Below are positions 16,002 through 24,991 of a DNA stretch of 64,000 bases, one piece after another. The DNA comes from JAAYBQ01 sp035403465 (GTDB lineage: Bacteria; Spirochaetota; UBA4802; UBA5550), in assembly GCA_035403465.1 (NCBI GenBank), contig DAONFG010000001.1, positions 181,408 through 245,407 of the forward strand. The letters run 5' to 3'. Each line of letters opens with the position of its first letter. Positions within the stretch are counted from its first letter, which is position 1. Under the pieces are notes generated by a model, which searched no databases, was not told the DNA's origin, and worked only from the letters and a program-made list of their open reading frames with translations. Made by a program: the position numbers and the translations under genes.

Positions 16002-17498
16002 ATGACAGTAAAAGATGGATTTTCAGCGGAAGAGATATTCACAAGACAGACAGGATACGCCTACAACGATTTCATCATTCTCCCAGGCTACATTGACTTT
16101 GCCCCTGATGACGTAAGTCTTGATACAAACCTGACCCGCAACATAAAACTAAAAAGCCCCCTTGTTTCAAGTCCAATGGACACTGTAACCGAGGCTGATA
16201 TGGCAATTGGCCTCGCGCTCTGGGGCGGGATCGGGATCATTCATTATAACAACACTGTAGAAAAGCAGGCTGAAGAGGTGAGGCGCGTAAAACGCTACGA
16301 GAACGGATTTATCAACAAGCCGAAGGTTCTTTCGCCTCAGCACAGGATCAGCGATATTGATATAGTCAAGGCAAAATATAACTTTTCAGGCATACCAATT
16401 ACAGAGGATGGCAAGCTGAACTCAAGGCTTGTGGGTATCGTATCAAACAGGGATATAGACTTTGAGCGCGACAGGTCCAAATCCCTGGCAGAAGTTATGA
16501 CCACAGACCTTCTGGTCGCACACGAAGGTATAACCCTTAACGAGGCCAATAAAATACTGAAGACTTCAAAAAAAGGGAAGCTCCCCATAGTTGATGATAA
16601 GGGTAGACTTGTCGCACTCATGAGCAGGAGTGATCTTTTAAAAAACAGGGAGTATCCCCTTGCCTCGAAAGATGACAAGAAGCAGCTCAGGGTCGGGGCG
16701 GCGATTTCGACAAAGGATGAGGACAGGGAAAGGCTCGCAGCTCTCCATGAGGCAGGGGTCGATGTAGTGGTAATAGACTCGGCGCAGGGAAATTCCATGT
16801 ACCAGGTTGAAATGATAAAGTACATAAAATCAAAATATCCCGAAATAGATGTCATAGGCGGCAACGTTGTTACAGAGGAGCAGTGCGCGGTGCTGATAAA
16901 GGCCGGTGCCGATGCGCTCAGGATCGGTATGGGTCCCGGTTCAATATGCACCACCCAGACTACAATGGCAGTGGGAAGGCCGCAGGCAACCGCGGTTTTC
17001 AGGACAGCGCGTTTTGCGGCAAAACATAATGTCCCTGTACTTGCAGACGGCGGTATCGCGAACATAGGCCATATATCCAAGTCTCTTGGACTTGGTGCAT
17101 CGGCAGCGATGATGGGCTCAATGTTCGCAGGTACTAACGAGGCGCCAGGTGACTATTTCTACGAGAACGGCGTAAGGCTCAAGAGGTACAGGGGCATGGG
17201 CTCAAAGGAGGCCATGGAGGCAGGCGGTAACAACAGGTACTTTGCAGAGGATGCAAAGATCATAGTGGCACAGGGTGTATCCGGCGCTGTAATGGACAAG
17301 GGTTCACTTAACGATTACCTGCCGTACCTGATACAGGGGCTTAAGCATTCATTCCAGGACATGGGCATCAGGAATGTTAAAGCTCTTCATGACGCTTTAC
17401 GTTCAGGAGACCTGCGGTTTGAAATACGTTCAGCTATGGCACAGAGAGAGGGGCATGTCCACGACATGTATTCGTACAAGGAACCGCAGTTCATGTAA
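16002..17498 (+). CDS. guaB: inosine-5'-monophosphate dehydrogenase
   Basis: GuaB oxidises IMP to XMP with NAD, the committed step to GMP. The ATG at 16002 has AGGGA upstream and gives 498 residues, the normal family length; the upstream in-frame extension from 15897 lacks family sequence. Visible features are the N-terminal barrel start ([12 protein letters not shown]), two CBS modules at about 100-215 ([24 protein letters not shown]), the catalytic Cys loop GPGSICTTQ near 315, the phosphate-binding ADGGI and the flap [11 protein letters not shown]. It is monocistronic, ending in a clear terminator. guaA lies elsewhere in the window next to purE. Confidence 0.97.
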   Translation: MTVKDGFSAEEIFTRQTGYAYNDFIILPGYIDFAPDDVSLDTNLTRNIKLKSPLVSSPMDTVTEADMAIGLALWGGIGIIHYNNTVEKQAEEVRRVKRYENGFINKPKVLSPQHRISDIDIVKAKYNFSGIPITEDGKLNSRLVGIVSNRDIDFERDRSKSLAEVMTTDLLVAHEGITLNEANKILKTSKKGKLPIVDDKGRLVALMSRSDLLKNREYPLASKDDKKQLRVGAAISTKDEDRERLAALHEAGVDVVVIDSAQGNSMYQVEMIKYIKSKYPEIDVIGGNVVTEEQCAVLIKAGADALRIGMGPGSICTTQTTMAVGRPQATAVFRTARFAAKHNVPVLADGGIANIGHISKSLGLGASAAMMGSMFAGTNEAPGDYFYENGVRLKRYRGMGSKEAMEAGGNNRYFAEDAKIIVAQGVSGAVMDKGSLNDYLPYLIQGLKHSFQDMGIRNVKALHDALRSGDLRFEIRSAMAQREGHVHDMYSYKEPQFM

Positions 17499-17510
17499 CC
17501 CGCACTTCAC

Positions 17511-17540
17511 AAAAAACTCCGCGATTGCGGAGTTTTTTTA
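17511..17540 (+). terminator. intrinsic terminator of guaB
   Basis: AAAAAACTCCGC pairs with GCGGAGTTTTTTT around a GATT-type loop, directly after the guaB stop. Confidence 0.9.
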
Positions 17541-17703
17541 TTCCCCTGATTTTTTTTACCTGCATATTCATTACATTAAAAACACCGTGAGCTTTGCTGA
17601 ATTCGGCCGTAATTATTATACATATACTGCATAAAATACTGCAGGTCACCGGGCTGAACGGGCATGCAGCAGGCCTAATTTTAAATTAATACAGGAGAAT
17701 GCA

Positions 17704-18687
17704 ATGTTAAAGAGAGTTACAGTATTATTTATAGTATTAATCATGACTTTTGCGATTGGCTGCGGGAAAAAGGAACCGGCTAAGGCATATAAGACTGTTG
17801 CGGTTGATTCATACCTGGTTGAGAATCCCGGTGAGAAAAAACTTGTTTATGTTCCCAAGGGCAAGCTGAAACGCGGCGAGTATGTCATTGTCAATGAAGA
17901 GCGGGATGTAAGCGGCAAAAAGTTTATCAATGTAACGATTGACGGCGTAACCACAAGGGGCTGGATCGATGCTGTTAACCTGAAAGAGGGTAAACTTGAA
18001 TCCGTGGCAGTGATAAAAGATGATGATCTCTACCTGAGACCTAACCTCAAGAGCGAAAAGACCGGAACTGTCAAGGCAGGACAGGTTGCTTTTAAAATCG
18101 AAGAGAACAACGAATTTGTTCTGATCCAGTTCCCCGGCAAAGAGGCATACATACTTAAAGCAAGCCTTGGCGATGCAAGCATGGTAATAAGAACAATAAC
18201 AATTGTCGGCCTGGGTAAGGCAACTGTTGCCGCATCATCTCAGTACCTTCCAAGTGAAGGCAAAGAAACATCATTTGACCCGAGGAATGTTTTTGACGGA
18301 AAAGTCCAGACCGCATGGTGTGAAGGCAAGAGCAGCGATGAGGGGATCGGCGAGTTTATAATCCTCACATTTGAAAAACCGGTAGTGCTGACACAGGTCG
18401 GTGTTGTAAACGGTTATGCCAGTACCGGGGACTCATATAAAAATAACAGCAGGGTGGCATCGTTAAAAGTGATTTCAGGTAACGGCCAGGAAGTGGTTAT
18501 TGACCTTGTTGACAGTAACCTTGATTTTCAGACTTCAGCCATGGAACTATACGGTACGTCATTTAAGTTTATGATAAACAAGGTTTACAGTGGAAAGATG
18601 TCTGATACATGTATAAGTGAAATCAGGCTTGAAGGCCGTACTGATTTTGCGCCGGACAGTGAATATGGCGGGGAAGAGCAGGAATAA
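17704..18687 (+). CDS. lipoprotein with SH3-like repeats and discoidin-like C-terminal domain
   Basis: This 327-residue protein has AGGAG upstream and a lipobox FAIGC (Cys19). Residues about 25-150 contain two short SH3-like beta segments (RGWIDAVNL; AVIKDDDLYLRPNLKSEKTG). The last 140 residues (about 180-320) have the jelly-roll pattern of an F5/8C (discoidin) or related NADase-type glycan-binding domain: FDPRNVFDGKVQTAWCEG, FEKPVVLTQVGVVNGY and CISEIRLEG. Binding of sugars or peptidoglycan is inferred from the domains. It stands alone between terminator-like hairpins (17511-17540; 18689-18717). Confidence 0.75.
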   Translation: MLKRVTVLFIVLIMTFAIGCGKKEPAKAYKTVAVDSYLVENPGEKKLVYVPKGKLKRGEYVIVNEERDVSGKKFINVTIDGVTTRGWIDAVNLKEGKLESVAVIKDDDLYLRPNLKSEKTGTVKAGQVAFKIEENNEFVLIQFPGKEAYILKASLGDASMVIRTITIVGLGKATVAASSQYLPSEGKETSFDPRNVFDGKVQTAWCEGKSSDEGIGEFIILTFEKPVVLTQVGVVNGYASTGDSYKNNSRVASLKVISGNGQEVVIDLVDSNLDFQTSAMELYGTSFKFMINKVYSGKMSDTCISEIRLEGRTDFAPDSEYGGEEQE

Positions 18688-18688
18688 A

Positions 18689-18717
18689 TTCCTCAAAAAT
18701 ACATAAAATTTGAGGAA
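18689..18717 (+). terminator. hairpin after the discoidin-like lipoprotein gene
   Basis: TTCCTCAAA pairs with TTTGAGGAA two bases after the stop codon region. There is no T-run after the stem, so termination efficiency is doubtful; it may instead protect the 3' end. Confidence 0.45.
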
Positions 18718-18843
18718 AAGGGCCCGCAATAAGTGAGGGACCAATTTTTATACAGATAAAAAACTTCTTGAATAATGAATTGCCTTTTGCCATAATTACA
18801 TTAAAGAAGCAGTTACTCAAAAAATACAAACAGCGATAACTAT

Positions 18844-19962
18844 ATGAAATCAAAAGCAGTCTTTTCAGGAAACAGCCTTAACATTAAGACTCCAATATTT
18901 GCATTGCTGACAGTATCATTAATCAGTACAGGATTTATAGTGGCCGGGGTATATTTTTTGAGGACGATCGCCCCGTTTGATCATCTCCTCATAGGGCTTG
19001 GTATACTATTTGTATCCGGCACACTTTTTTTTATGGTGAATACAAAGTATTACAAGCTGCATTTTAATGAAGAGCCCGGGTACATCAGTCTTGTTGAATC
19101 TACAAGCTGGGAGATTTCACCATTTAAAATTCCTCTCAAATACTTCACTGAAATACTGATGCAGTACACTATAAATGACAAAAAAAAACCTGAATATGAA
19201 ATCATTCTTAAAAACAGGTTCGGGTCAATGCTTCTTATCGCGAAATTCGATAATGAAAAAGAGGCAAAGAAATTTGCCGAAAAATTTGAATCAAAAATCG
19301 GCCTGCCCCTGACATGCAGAAACGAGATAGAACTCGATTCAATCAACAGGAAGCATCCCTTTAATCCTTACCCGCTTTTTCTGCCGGATAATACCAATGT
19401 TAAAACTGCCGAGACCAGAGATACGGCTTCAATCAGCTGGAAGGTTAAATACCATCCTTTCCAGGTGGGATTTATTCTTGGTATCTACTACGGATTTTTT
19501 CATATCCTTCATTTCTCGGTTATCCCCTCAGGCGATCTGAATGCCCTTGCAATTATTGTAATCTACACGGCACTGGGAATTCTTCTTTCGCTTCTTATTA
19601 CGGTTATCCTTTTTTCATTTTTCGGAAGGTATTATGTTGTAGTCGGCAAGGGGGAGATCCAGATATATCACCAGGTCTTCGGCCGCAAGTACAATGAGCA
19701 GCAGATGAATAAAGAAGATGTCGCGATTATACGCAGTACAATTGATCCTGAAAACGAAACAATCATCATCGCAAGCCGAAAGGGTATAGGCGCGCTGAAC
19801 AATCTTCTTAAAAATTATGTGCACGGTAAAAAAAATATAAAGAAGATGATTGATATTGATGATGTAATTAATCTCAGGGATGAATTATTCCGGGTTGATG
19901 TTTCAACGCTCAGGCTCGTCGAAAAGCTTTACATCGACCAGTTTATCCTGAAGAATTTCTGA
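18844..19962 (+). CDS. membrane protein of unknown function
   Basis: This 372-residue protein has four predicted membrane segments: about 15-40 and 46-64 at the N-terminus, and a second pair at about 203-222 and 231-258. Between and after these are soluble, charged regions, including a PH-like or bacterial-PH-style beta segment (GRYYVVVGKGEIQIYHQVFGRK follows the last membrane pair). No family was recognised with certainty. It ends 10 bases before ruvA and may be co-transcribed with it, although a functional link is not implied. Confidence 0.7.
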   Translation: MKSKAVFSGNSLNIKTPIFALLTVSLISTGFIVAGVYFLRTIAPFDHLLIGLGILFVSGTLFFMVNTKYYKLHFNEEPGYISLVESTSWEISPFKIPLKYFTEILMQYTINDKKKPEYEIILKNRFGSMLLIAKFDNEKEAKKFAEKFESKIGLPLTCRNEIELDSINRKHPFNPYPLFLPDNTNVKTAETRDTASISWKVKYHPFQVGFILGIYYGFFHILHFSVIPSGDLNALAIIVIYTALGILLSLLITVILFSFFGRYYVVVGKGEIQIYHQVFGRKYNEQQMNKEDVAIIRSTIDPENETIIIASRKGIGALNNLLKNYVHGKKNIKKMIDIDDVINLRDELFRVDVSTLRLVEKLYIDQFILKNF

Positions 19963-19972
19963 TAGAACAGAC

Positions 19973-20554
19973 ATGATTGCAAAACTTAAAGGCTTTGTAG
20001 ACGAGATTCAGCCGACCGAACTTATACTCGATGTAAAGGGTGTCGGTTACGGCCTTACCATACCGGTTTCAACATACGAGAAAGTCCAGGCCGGGACTGA
20101 AGCCTCTCTTTACGTGCATACCATTCATAAAGAGGACCAGTTCAGGCTTTTCGGTTTTTTTACCCGCGTCGAAAAGGACCTCTTTATCGCACTGATCAAT
20201 GTGAGCGGAATTGGGCCTGCAATGGCGATCTCGCTTCTCTCCGGGATGGCTCCGGACAGGCTGATAGACGCCATAAAAAACAACAATATTGCTGCTCTCA
20301 CTAGAATCCCCGGAATCGGCAAAACAAAAGCTGAAAAGCTTGTGTTCGAACTGAAACGCAAGCTGCCCAGGCTTGAACTGATAGCCGGGCCCGCATCCGA
20401 AACGGACTCATCATCGAGCGATGCCATTCAGGCGCTTGTCTCGCTTGGATTCAGTGAGTCCGATTCTTCAAAATGCGTTGCCGGCCTTGTCTCAAAGAAA
20501 CCCGATATTACAATTGAAGAGATAATCAAGGATGCCCTGAAAATACTTGCCTGA
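19973..20554 (+). CDS. ruvA: Holliday junction branch migration protein RuvA
   Basis: RuvA binds Holliday junctions and loads the RuvB motor. The 193-residue length is normal. The OB-fold N-terminus (MIAKLKGFVDEI, LDVKGVGYGLTIP), the two helix-hairpin-helix motifs (INVSGIGPAMAISLLSG at about 75-91 and LTRIPGIGKTKAEKLVFELK at about 107-126) and the C-terminal UBA-like RuvB-binding domain (LVSLGFSESDS) are all present. ruvB and ruvC are not in the window. Confidence 0.96.
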   Translation: MIAKLKGFVDEIQPTELILDVKGVGYGLTIPVSTYEKVQAGTEASLYVHTIHKEDQFRLFGFFTRVEKDLFIALINVSGIGPAMAISLLSGMAPDRLIDAIKNNNIAALTRIPGIGKTKAEKLVFELKRKLPRLELIAGPASETDSSSSDAIQALVSLGFSESDSSKCVAGLVSKKPDITIEEIIKDALKILA

Positions 20555-20622
20555 AAAGCGGCTTTTTTTATTGACACAGCAGGCAGCCGGGATTTATATC
20601 CACACAACATTGAACTTAACGT

Positions 20623-20724
20623 TCGTCTTATCAAGAGTGGCGGAGGGACTGGCCCTGTGATGCCACGGCAACCATTCAATATGAACAGGTGCTAATTCCA
20701 CGGATTTTATCCGGAAGATGAGAC
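20623..20724 (+). promoter_or_regulatory. SAM-I (S-box) riboswitch
   Basis: The sequence follows the S-box core closely: CTTATCAAGAG, GGCGGAGGGACTGGCCC, TGATGCCACGGCAACC, AGGTGCTAATTCCA and a closing GATGAG. P1 is GTCTTATC (20625-20632) with GATGAGAC (20717-20724). It lies directly upstream of metX-metW, as expected for methionine biosynthesis genes that are switched off by S-adenosylmethionine. Confidence 0.97.
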
Positions 20725-20735
20725 TGCAGTTTTGA

Positions 20736-20771
20736 AAAAAACCGCCGTCTCCATGAACAGGCGGTTTTTTT
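20736..20771 (+). terminator. SAM-controlled terminator, also covering the metX ribosome binding site
   Basis: AAAAAACCGCC (20736-20746) pairs with GGCGGTTTTTT (20760-20770). The loop carries GTCTC (20747-20751), complementary to GAGAC (20720-20724) in the 3' strand of P1. This gives the usual antiterminator choice. The metX ATG follows at 20772, and the only Shine-Dalgarno-like run (AGGCGG) is the 3' arm of this stem. Confidence 0.85.
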
Positions 20772-21935
20772 ATGACTGAAGAAGATTATCGCAATGCAGG
20801 CTCGGTCGGTATTGTTGAAACCCGTTACTACTCATTTGCCTCACCTCCTGAAGAACTTGACCTCCAGGGCGGAGAAAAAATAGGCCCTGTAACAATCGCG
20901 TATGAAACTTACGGCACGCTTGACCAGTCCGGCCGGAATGCAGTTTTAATCTGCCACGCTCTCTCCGGAAGCGCCCATGCTGCCGGTTACCATTCCTCCT
21001 CAGACAAAAATCCCGGCTGGTGGGACTGGTACATCGGGCCGGGCAAGGCCTTTGATACTGACAAATATTTTATAATATGCTCCAACATTCTCGGAGGCTG
21101 TACAGGTTCAACTGGACCGGCATCGGTCAACCCTGCAACCGGCAAACCGTACGGCATGACATTCCCGCTGATCACAATTGCCGACATGGTAAGGGTCCAG
21201 CATTCACTTGTGCGGCACCTGGGCATAAACAAGCTTCTCGCTGTTGCAGGGGGTTCAATGGGGGGGATGCAGGCGCTGCAATGGACAATCTCATTCCCTG
21301 ATGATGTGGAGTCATGTATTGCCATTGCGACCTCGGCATCGCTTTCGGCGCAGGGAATCGCCTTTAACGAGGTGGGGCGCCAGGCCATATTCAATGACCC
21401 GAACTGGAACGGCGGAGATTATTACGACAGCACAATCCCCGGTGCCGGCCTCTCCCTTGCGCGTATGATAGGCCACATCACTTACCTGAGCGAGAAGCAT
21501 ATGCATGAAAAGTTCGGCCGCAACTTCCAGAAATCCGGGATGCAGCCCGTAAGTGGATCCAGCGAGTTCATGGTCGAATCATACCTTCGCCACCAGGGGA
21601 TAAAGTTTGTTGAAAGGTTCGACGCGAACGCATATATCTATATTACAAAGGCCATAGATTTTTTTGATCTTAACGAGGATTACGGCGGAAGCCTTATTAA
21701 TGCCTTTGAAAATGTCGAGGCGAACTACCTGGTTGCCAGTTTCACGTCTGACTGGTTATACCCCAGCGATAATGCAAAGGAGTTTGTCCGTGCTCTGCGG
21801 GTCAACGGGAAGAATGTTAATTATACGGATATAGATACTGATAACGGGCACGATTCGTTTCTGCTTCCCAATGAGCTGCTGGAAAAGAATATTTCCAATT
21901 TTTTAAAAAATGAATACAGGCAGAGTACAATATAG
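20772..21935 (+). CDS. metX: homoserine O-acyltransferase (acetyltransferase family, MetX)
   Basis: MetX acylates L-homoserine at the start of methionine synthesis. The 387-residue protein is an alpha/beta hydrolase with the nucleophile elbow GGSMGGMQ (Ser162), CHALSGSAHAAG as oxyanion-region motif, GSTGP, a late Asp in SDWLYP (about 332) and the catalytic His in GHDSFLLP (about 366). Whether acetyl-CoA or succinyl-CoA is used cannot be read securely from sequence, although this family usually acetylates. It is preceded by a SAM-I riboswitch, and metW abuts the stop codon, the usual metXW arrangement. Confidence 0.93.
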   Translation: MTEEDYRNAGSVGIVETRYYSFASPPEELDLQGGEKIGPVTIAYETYGTLDQSGRNAVLICHALSGSAHAAGYHSSSDKNPGWWDWYIGPGKAFDTDKYFIICSNILGGCTGSTGPASVNPATGKPYGMTFPLITIADMVRVQHSLVRHLGINKLLAVAGGSMGGMQALQWTISFPDDVESCIAIATSASLSAQGIAFNEVGRQAIFNDPNWNGGDYYDSTIPGAGLSLARMIGHITYLSEKHMHEKFGRNFQKSGMQPVSGSSEFMVESYLRHQGIKFVERFDANAYIYITKAIDFFDLNEDYGGSLINAFENVEANYLVASFTSDWLYPSDNAKEFVRALRVNGKNVNYTDIDTDNGHDSFLLPNELLEKNISNFLKNEYRQSTI

Positions 21936-22541
21936 ATGGAAGAACTTAGAATTGGTTACGACCTTGTTGTTGATGCGGTGAACCAAGGCGCCAAGATCCT
22001 TGACCTTGGCTGCGGCGACGGTGAACTGCTGCTGCAGCTGCAGGAGGAGAAAAAGGTTAAGGGGTTCGGTGTTGAAATCTCCGAAGAGGGGGTTAGCCTG
22101 TGCATGGAGAAGGGCCTCTACTGTTACCAGGCCGACATAGACGAGGGACTCAGCGACTACAAGGACGACTCGTTCGATTTTGTCATACTCAGCCAGACCA
22201 TACAGAACACAAAGGTTCCGGACTATGTATTGAGCGAGGTCCTGCGAATAGGAAAACAGGTGATTGTAAGTTTTCCAAATTTCGGTTATTACAGGAACAG
22301 GATCTATCTTTTATTCAGGGGAAAGATGCCGGTAAGCAAGCACCTACCCTACGAGTGGTATGAATCACCCAACATCCACCTTATGACAATACACGATATG
22401 CGCAACATGGCCGGACATGTGGGATTTAAAATTATTAAAGAGAGAAATTTTTCAGTAAGGGATGGCAGTTCCTCAAAACGCAAAAAGTTCATGCCGAATT
22501 TTTTTGCCCAGTACGGGTTTTTTATTATCAGGAGAAAATAG
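21936..22541 (+). CDS. metW: methionine biosynthesis protein MetW (SAM-dependent methyltransferase fold)
   Basis: This 201-residue protein starts immediately after the metX stop. It has the class I methyltransferase glycine motif ILDLGCGDGELL (about 21-32) and typical MetW sequence (DSFDFVILSQTIQNT at about 78-92, SFPNFGYYRNR at about 111-121). MetW proteins are regularly linked to MetX and influence homoserine acylation; their catalytic role is not fully defined. Translation is probably coupled with metX and both are under the riboswitch. Confidence 0.93.
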   Translation: MEELRIGYDLVVDAVNQGAKILDLGCGDGELLLQLQEEKKVKGFGVEISEEGVSLCMEKGLYCYQADIDEGLSDYKDDSFDFVILSQTIQNTKVPDYVLSEVLRIGKQVIVSFPNFGYYRNRIYLLFRGKMPVSKHLPYEWYESPNIHLMTIHDMRNMAGHVGFKIIKERNFSVRDGSSSKRKKFMPNFFAQYGFFIIRRK

Positions 22542-22619
22542 CGGGCACCTGGATTCTCTAAAAATAATAATCAGTAATTTCTGGAAATTTATGTGAAATT
22601 TTTTTTCCTTATCCCCACT

Positions 22620-22653
22620 TAAGCCTTAATATAAATATACAGTATTAGGCTTA
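22620..22653. repeat. inverted repeat downstream of metW
   Basis: TAAGCCTTAATA and TATTAGGCTTA pair with one bulged base, separated by an 11-base loop. There is no T-run, so it may be either a weak terminator or a protein binding site upstream of the promoter at 22709. Confidence 0.5.
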
Positions 22654-22708
22654 AAAATTTAAGGCGTCACCTCGGCCTGTTGAAACTGAATTTTGGAAAA
22701 TAATTTTG

Positions 22709-22737
22709 TTGACAAACATTAAGTATTTTAGAATATA
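22709..22737 (+). promoter_or_regulatory. sigma-70-type promoter of the FeS/cytochrome pair
   Basis: TTGACA at 22709-22714 is followed after 17 bases by AATATA (or after 19 bases by TATATT). It lies about 70 bases upstream of the gene at 22805, which has AAGGAG as ribosome binding site. Confidence 0.55.
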
Positions 22738-22804
22738 TTAAAATATTGTTATTTAGCTTGCGATTTTTGTAATTATTGTTTAAATCATCAGTAAGGAGTA
22801 TGGA

Positions 22805-23779
22805 ATGAATCAAAAAATTTCAAGGAGAGACCTGTTTGTTAAAGGTGCAAAAAGAACAGCTGCAATTGGTATTGCAACAGCAGCATTGCCGCAGGTTGCA
22901 AGAGGAGCCTCCGGTGAAGAACTGGCAACACTGATAGATCTAAGAAAGTGTATCGGCTGTGAATCGTGTGTTTATGCATGCAAAGATTCAAATGCGAAAA
23001 AGTACCCGGAGCCGTTGAAGCCTTTCCCTGTAATGCACCCTGCAAAAAGGGTCAAGGTAGAGGACTGGTCTGACAGAAGGGATGAAACAACAAGGCTTAC
23101 CCCCTACACATGGCTCTACATCCAGAGGGTAAAACTTCATTACAATGGTAAGGATCATGAACTGAATATCCCCCGGAGATGCATGCACTGCCAGAATCCA
23201 CCATGCGCCAACCTCTGCCCCTGGGGTTCTGCGCATAAACAGGATAACGGGATAACTTTAATAGATTCAAACCTTTGTCTGGGTGGCGCCAAGTGCAGGG
23301 ATGTATGCCCCTGGAATATCCCGCAAAGGCAGACAGGTGTGGGACTATACCTTAAGCTTGCTCCCTCAATCGGCGGAAACGGTGTTCTGTACAAGTGTGA
23401 CAGGTGTTATGATAAAATTGCGCAGGGTCAGACCCCGGCATGCATAACTGAATGTCCCGAAGGTGTGCAGAAAATCGGGAACAGGACAGATATAATACGT
23501 GAAGCCAAAGCAATAGCCGCTTCATCGGATGGATATATTTACGGGCTTGAAGAGAACGGAGGTACAAATACGATATACATTTCACCCGTGCCATTTGATG
23601 TTATAGACAGGTATCTTGAGAAGGGTAACGGGAAACCGCACATGCAGCCCGTTGCCGATTCAATGAAAAGCGCTGACCTGCTGTCAAAGGCCATGATCAT
23701 AGCTCCGCTTGCAGGCATTGCTGCGGCAGTCGGGAAAAACTTTAACATGCTTAAAAAATTATTCAACGGGGAGAAATGA
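22805..23779 (+). CDS. Tat-exported multi-cluster 4Fe-4S ferredoxin subunit (HybA/NrfC/DmsB type)
   Basis: This 324-residue protein has a Tat signal (SRRDLFVKGA at about 5-14, then a mild hydrophobic run ending ARGA), so it is probably exported folded with its clusters. Cys groups are CIGCESCVYAC (about 46-56), CMHCQNPPCANLCP (about 127-140), CLGGAKCRDVCP (about 159-170) and CDRCYDKI...CITECP (about 198-219). This gives up to four clusters, as in electron-transfer subunits of molybdoenzymes, hydrogenase-2 and nitrite reductases. A hydrophobic segment near 297-312 could sit at the membrane. It is followed 4 bases later by a cytochrome b-like membrane protein. No catalytic subunit is adjacent. 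Confidence 0.85.
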   Translation: MNQKISRRDLFVKGAKRTAAIGIATAALPQVARGASGEELATLIDLRKCIGCESCVYACKDSNAKKYPEPLKPFPVMHPAKRVKVEDWSDRRDETTRLTPYTWLYIQRVKLHYNGKDHELNIPRRCMHCQNPPCANLCPWGSAHKQDNGITLIDSNLCLGGAKCRDVCPWNIPQRQTGVGLYLKLAPSIGGNGVLYKCDRCYDKIAQGQTPACITECPEGVQKIGNRTDIIREAKAIAASSDGYIYGLEENGGTNTIYISPVPFDVIDRYLEKGNGKPHMQPVADSMKSADLLSKAMIIAPLAGIAAAVGKNFNMLKKLFNGEK

Positions 23780-23783
23780 AATA

Positions 23784-24254
23784 ATGGATAAACCGGATAA
23801 CAGAAACTTAAAATATATACAGTGGACAGCAATAGCATCAGTAATGGCACTGGCCGTTACAGGATTCGGACAGATGCCGCTTTATAAAAGATATTATTTA
23901 GGCAGTATGCCCGGACTGGGGTGGACTGCGGATTATTATATCACACATAATATTCATTATATCAGCGCTGTAATTCTGCTGGGGTTGGCGGCTTATTATA
24001 TCACAAAGTATTTTCTGCAGAACAGGGATGCTTTCACTATAACAAGACAGGGCCGGGTAATACACATTTTTCTGGCCGGTATAATTATTACCGGTATTTT
24101 TAAGGTCATTGCAAGTCAGAGGGGTGTTTATTTCAGTGAGGGCCTTCTATTCATTCTGGACCTGCTGCATATACTGTTCGCTTTTATGTTTCTTGTATCA
24201 GCCGGTATTTTTAAAATTATGAAATACAGACGGTATGAAAAAATTTTAAAATAA
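23784..24254 (+). CDS. cytochrome b-like integral membrane subunit
   Basis: The ATG at 23784 has GGGGAG upstream and gives 156 residues with four membrane segments (about 13-30, 50-71, 90-108, 122-143). His residues fall in or near the helices (THNIHYIS, RVIHIFLAG, DLLHILFAF), as needed for b-type haem ligation. The size and layout resemble cytochrome b561/DUF4405-like partners of periplasmic FeS proteins. With the preceding ferredoxin it would pass electrons between quinone and periplasm. The direction and the terminal oxidoreductase are unknown. Confidence 0.7.
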   Translation: MDKPDNRNLKYIQWTAIASVMALAVTGFGQMPLYKRYYLGSMPGLGWTADYYITHNIHYISAVILLGLAAYYITKYFLQNRDAFTITRQGRVIHIFLAGIIITGIFKVIASQRGVYFSEGLLFILDLLHILFAFMFLVSAGIFKIMKYRRYEKILK

Positions 24255-24392
24255 AAGTTCTGCCGCAAGGCAACTTCAGAAGAAATTGATTCATTAAGAA
24301 TACACAATATTATAAAAAAATTGATATTTATGGCACCAATACTGTTTCAAATCCGTTTAAATATTAAATAACTTATAATACGAGGTGTAATC

Positions 24393-24896
24393 ATGAAAAA
24401 AACATTAAACATCATCACAGCACTGATCTTTGCTTTTACAGTCGCAGCCTTTGCTCAGGAGACAAAAACAAAGACGGAGCTTAAAGACAAGGAACAGGTC
24501 AAGCTCGAGGAGAAGAATACGATCAAGAATGAAGACAAGGACCGAATAAAGCTGAAAGAGGAGGAACAGCTGAAGCTTAAGGATAAAGAGCAGATCAAAC
24601 TGAAAGAGCAGGATCGTCTCAAACTCAAAGACGGTACAGGCGATGGCGATAAGGTTCAGACAAAAGAGAAAACCATGGTGAAGGACGGTGACAGTAAAGT
24701 AACAGAGGATAAAGGCAACAAAGAAAAGAACGCCATAAAAAACAGCGTCAGCGACAAGAAGAACAAGGCTGCAAACAAGGAGCGTAATAAAGAGAAAAAG
24801 GCCCTGAAGAAAGAAATAAAAAGCCAGAAAAAAGAGATGAAACAGAATAAAGAGATGCAGGATGAGATGATCAAGGGTGAGAGAAACGGCAGGTAG
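24393..24896 (+). CDS. exported Lys/Glu-rich low-complexity protein
   Basis: This 167-residue protein has a clear signal peptide (MKKTLNI...AAFAQ, cleavage after about residue 21) and a good GAGGTG ribosome binding site. The mature part is almost entirely Lys, Glu, Asp, Gln and Leu in short imperfect repeats of the LKDKEQIKLK type (about 30-80), then a KNK/KKE-rich tail. It is expected to form a highly charged helix or remain disordered. No family was recognised. It points toward the ECF sigma/FecR pair, whose anti-sigma tail is similarly charged, and may belong to the same regulon (inference). Confidence 0.75.
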   Translation: MKKTLNIITALIFAFTVAAFAQETKTKTELKDKEQVKLEEKNTIKNEDKDRIKLKEEEQLKLKDKEQIKLKEQDRLKLKDGTGDGDKVQTKEKTMVKDGDSKVTEDKGNKEKNAIKNSVSDKKNKAANKERNKEKKALKKEIKSQKKEMKQNKEMQDEMIKGERNGR

Positions 24897-24991
24897 TAAT
24901 TAACTGGCACTGAAATAAAATCCTTCGCCGCAGAAATACGGTGGAGGGTTTTGTCGTTATAAAACAGGATAGAACCGGAACGGAATAATTT

